From Bacteroidota bacterium (GTDB lineage Bacteria > Bacteroidota > Bacteroidia > Bacteroidales > UBA10428): DNA of 7,164 bases. Positions 6,210 through 7,164 of the stretch are shown here, in pieces. Under the pieces are notes generated by a model. The model saw nothing but the letters and a program-made list of their open reading frames with translations. It did not search any database and had not been told where the DNA came from. Position 1 is the stretch's first letter, and each line of letters starts with the position of its first letter. Location of the stretch: contig JAGDMB010000192.1 of NCBI GenBank assembly GCA_017860375.1, forward strand, positions 1 to 7,164, in the 5' to 3' direction. Position numbers and translations under genes: made by a program.

Positions 6210-7164
6210 ATGGTTTTTGACATTGACTTGATCCGTACCTTTTATGAAAAGTATGCTCTGGCCGTAAAAGCCGCCAGAAGACGGATAAAACATCCCCTTA
6301 CCATTACCGAAAAGATCCTTTACGCTCATCTCGATCCTTCCAGCAAGTCCGGTATTTTTAAACGGGGAATCGATTATGTGAATTTTATGCCCGACCGTGT
6401 TGCCATGCAGGATGCAACCGCGCAGATGGCCTTGCTTCAATTTATGCAGGCCGGAAAAAAGAAGGTTGCGGTTCCCACCACCGTGCACTGTGATCACCTT
6501 ATTGTGGCCAAGGAGGGCGCCCATAAAGATCTTGCTGAAGCCGAAATGACCAACCGGGAAGTGTATGATTTTCTTTCCTCGGTGTCGAACAAATACGGCA
6601 TTGGCTTCTGGAAACCCGGCGCGGGTATTATTCATCAGGTCATTCTGGAAAACTATGCCTTTCCGGGTGGCATGATGATCGGTACAGATTCACATACGGT
6701 GAATGCAGGTGGCCTGGGCATGATAGCCATCGGGGTAGGCGGCGCCGATGCCTGTGATGTTATGGCTGCTATGCCCTGGGAACTAAAGTTCCCAAGGCTG
6801 ATCGGGGTCAGACTTACGGGTAAACTCAAGGGCTGGGCATCGGCCAAGGATGTTATCCTGAAGGTAGCCGGGATTCTTACCGTTAAGGGCGGTACAGGGT
6901 ATATTCTTGAATATTTCGGTGACGGAGCAGAAACCATATCCTGCACCGGCAAGGGAACCATCTGCAACATGGGCGCTGAAATCGGGGCTACCACTTCCAT
7001 CTTTGGTTACGACCGGAAAATGGAAGAATACCTCAGGGGAACCGGCAGGGGAGAAGTGGCGGACCTTATTGCCTTGAACAAAGCAGACCTTACAGCGGAT
7101 CCTGAAATTATGGCCCATCCCGGGAAATATTTTGACCAGGTAATCGAGATTAACCTTTCCACTC
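6210..7164 (+). CDS. acnA: Aconitate hydratase, mitochondrial type, N-terminal part only
   Basis: Cytosolic [4Fe-4S] enzyme that interconverts citrate and isocitrate through cis-aconitate in the TCA cycle. The first 318 codons are present and the frame is open to the right edge; the complete protein is usually about 750 residues. Active-site segments match mitochondrial aconitase in order: QDATAQ at 67-72 (substrate Gln), VHCDHL at 92-97 (Asp95-His96), HQVILENYA at 142-150, GTDSHT at 158-163 (Asp160, Ser161, His162) and CNMGAEIGATTS at 252-263 (Asn253, Glu257). The three cysteines that bind the iron-sulfur cluster lie further along in this family and are outside the window. A mitochondrial-like aconitase of this kind is known in Bacteroides fragilis, where it is called acnA; the symbol is used in that sense and does not mean the E. 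coli AcnA type. The ATG at 6210 fits the usual short N-terminus; no Shine-Dalgarno is seen. Confidence 0.96.
   Translation, partial: MVFDIDLIRTFYEKYALAVKAARRRIKHPLTITEKILYAHLDPSSKSGIFKRGIDYVNFMPDRVAMQDATAQMALLQFMQAGKKKVAVPTTVHCDHLIVAKEGAHKDLAEAEMTNREVYDFLSSVSNKYGIGFWKPGAGIIHQVILENYAFPGGMMIGTDSHTVNAGGLGMIAIGVGGADACDVMAAMPWELKFPRLIGVRLTGKLKGWASAKDVILKVAGILTVKGGTGYILEYFGDGAETISCTGKGTICNMGAEIGATTSIFGYDRKMEEYLRGTGRGEVADLIALNKADLTADPEIMAHPGKYFDQVIEINLST

Noticed and set aside
6192..7118. Several minus-strand open frames opposite the aconitase gene
   Set aside because: The plus-strand frame is a clear aconitase with conserved active-site motifs throughout; the antisense frames overlap each other and show no recognisable family.

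Overview
The window looks like ordinary chromosome from a member of the Bacteroidetes (Bacteroidota). The protein sequences are typical of that phylum: a DnaK with the FSIKRFMGE block, a mitochondrial-type aconitase, and a secreted protein whose signal peptide ends in Ser-Gln. Shine-Dalgarno sequences are largely absent. Two intergenic regions carry matches to the phylum's TTG ... TAnnTTTG promoter pattern. The family or genus cannot be fixed from this sequence.

Layout from left to right. The 5' part of dnaK runs leftward out of the window (1-383, minus). A 391-base AT-rich gap follows (384-774) and holds a pair of inverted short repeats. Next come panB (775-1596, plus), a three-unit 16-bp tandem repeat (1601-1648), and an RluA-family pseudouridine synthase (1637-2341, plus) whose only plausible start codon, a TTG, lies inside the last repeat unit. 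Convergent to these are a YciO-type Sua5/YrdC-family gene (2428-3042, minus) and, 22 bases upstream of it, a secreted YD-repeat-like protein of unknown function (3065-4033, minus). A divergent promoter region (4034-4190) separates that pair from a large membrane-anchored protein (4191-6158, plus) with an AsmA-like N-terminal region and a C-terminal GT51 peptidoglycan glycosyltransferase domain. The 5' part of a mitochondrial-type aconitase gene (6210-7164, plus) runs out of the right edge.

The genes are mostly housekeeping and do not form one pathway: chaperone (dnaK), pantothenate/CoA synthesis (panB), RNA modification (RluA family and YciO type), cell-wall synthesis (GT51 protein) and the TCA cycle (aconitase). 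Only the YD-repeat/yciO pair and the panB/rlu pair are spaced like operons.

I found no defence system, mobile element with a transposase, CRISPR array, tRNA or rRNA. The points most worth a second look are the repeat family around panB, including the repeat-embedded TTG start, and the GT51 protein with its unusual N-terminal region.
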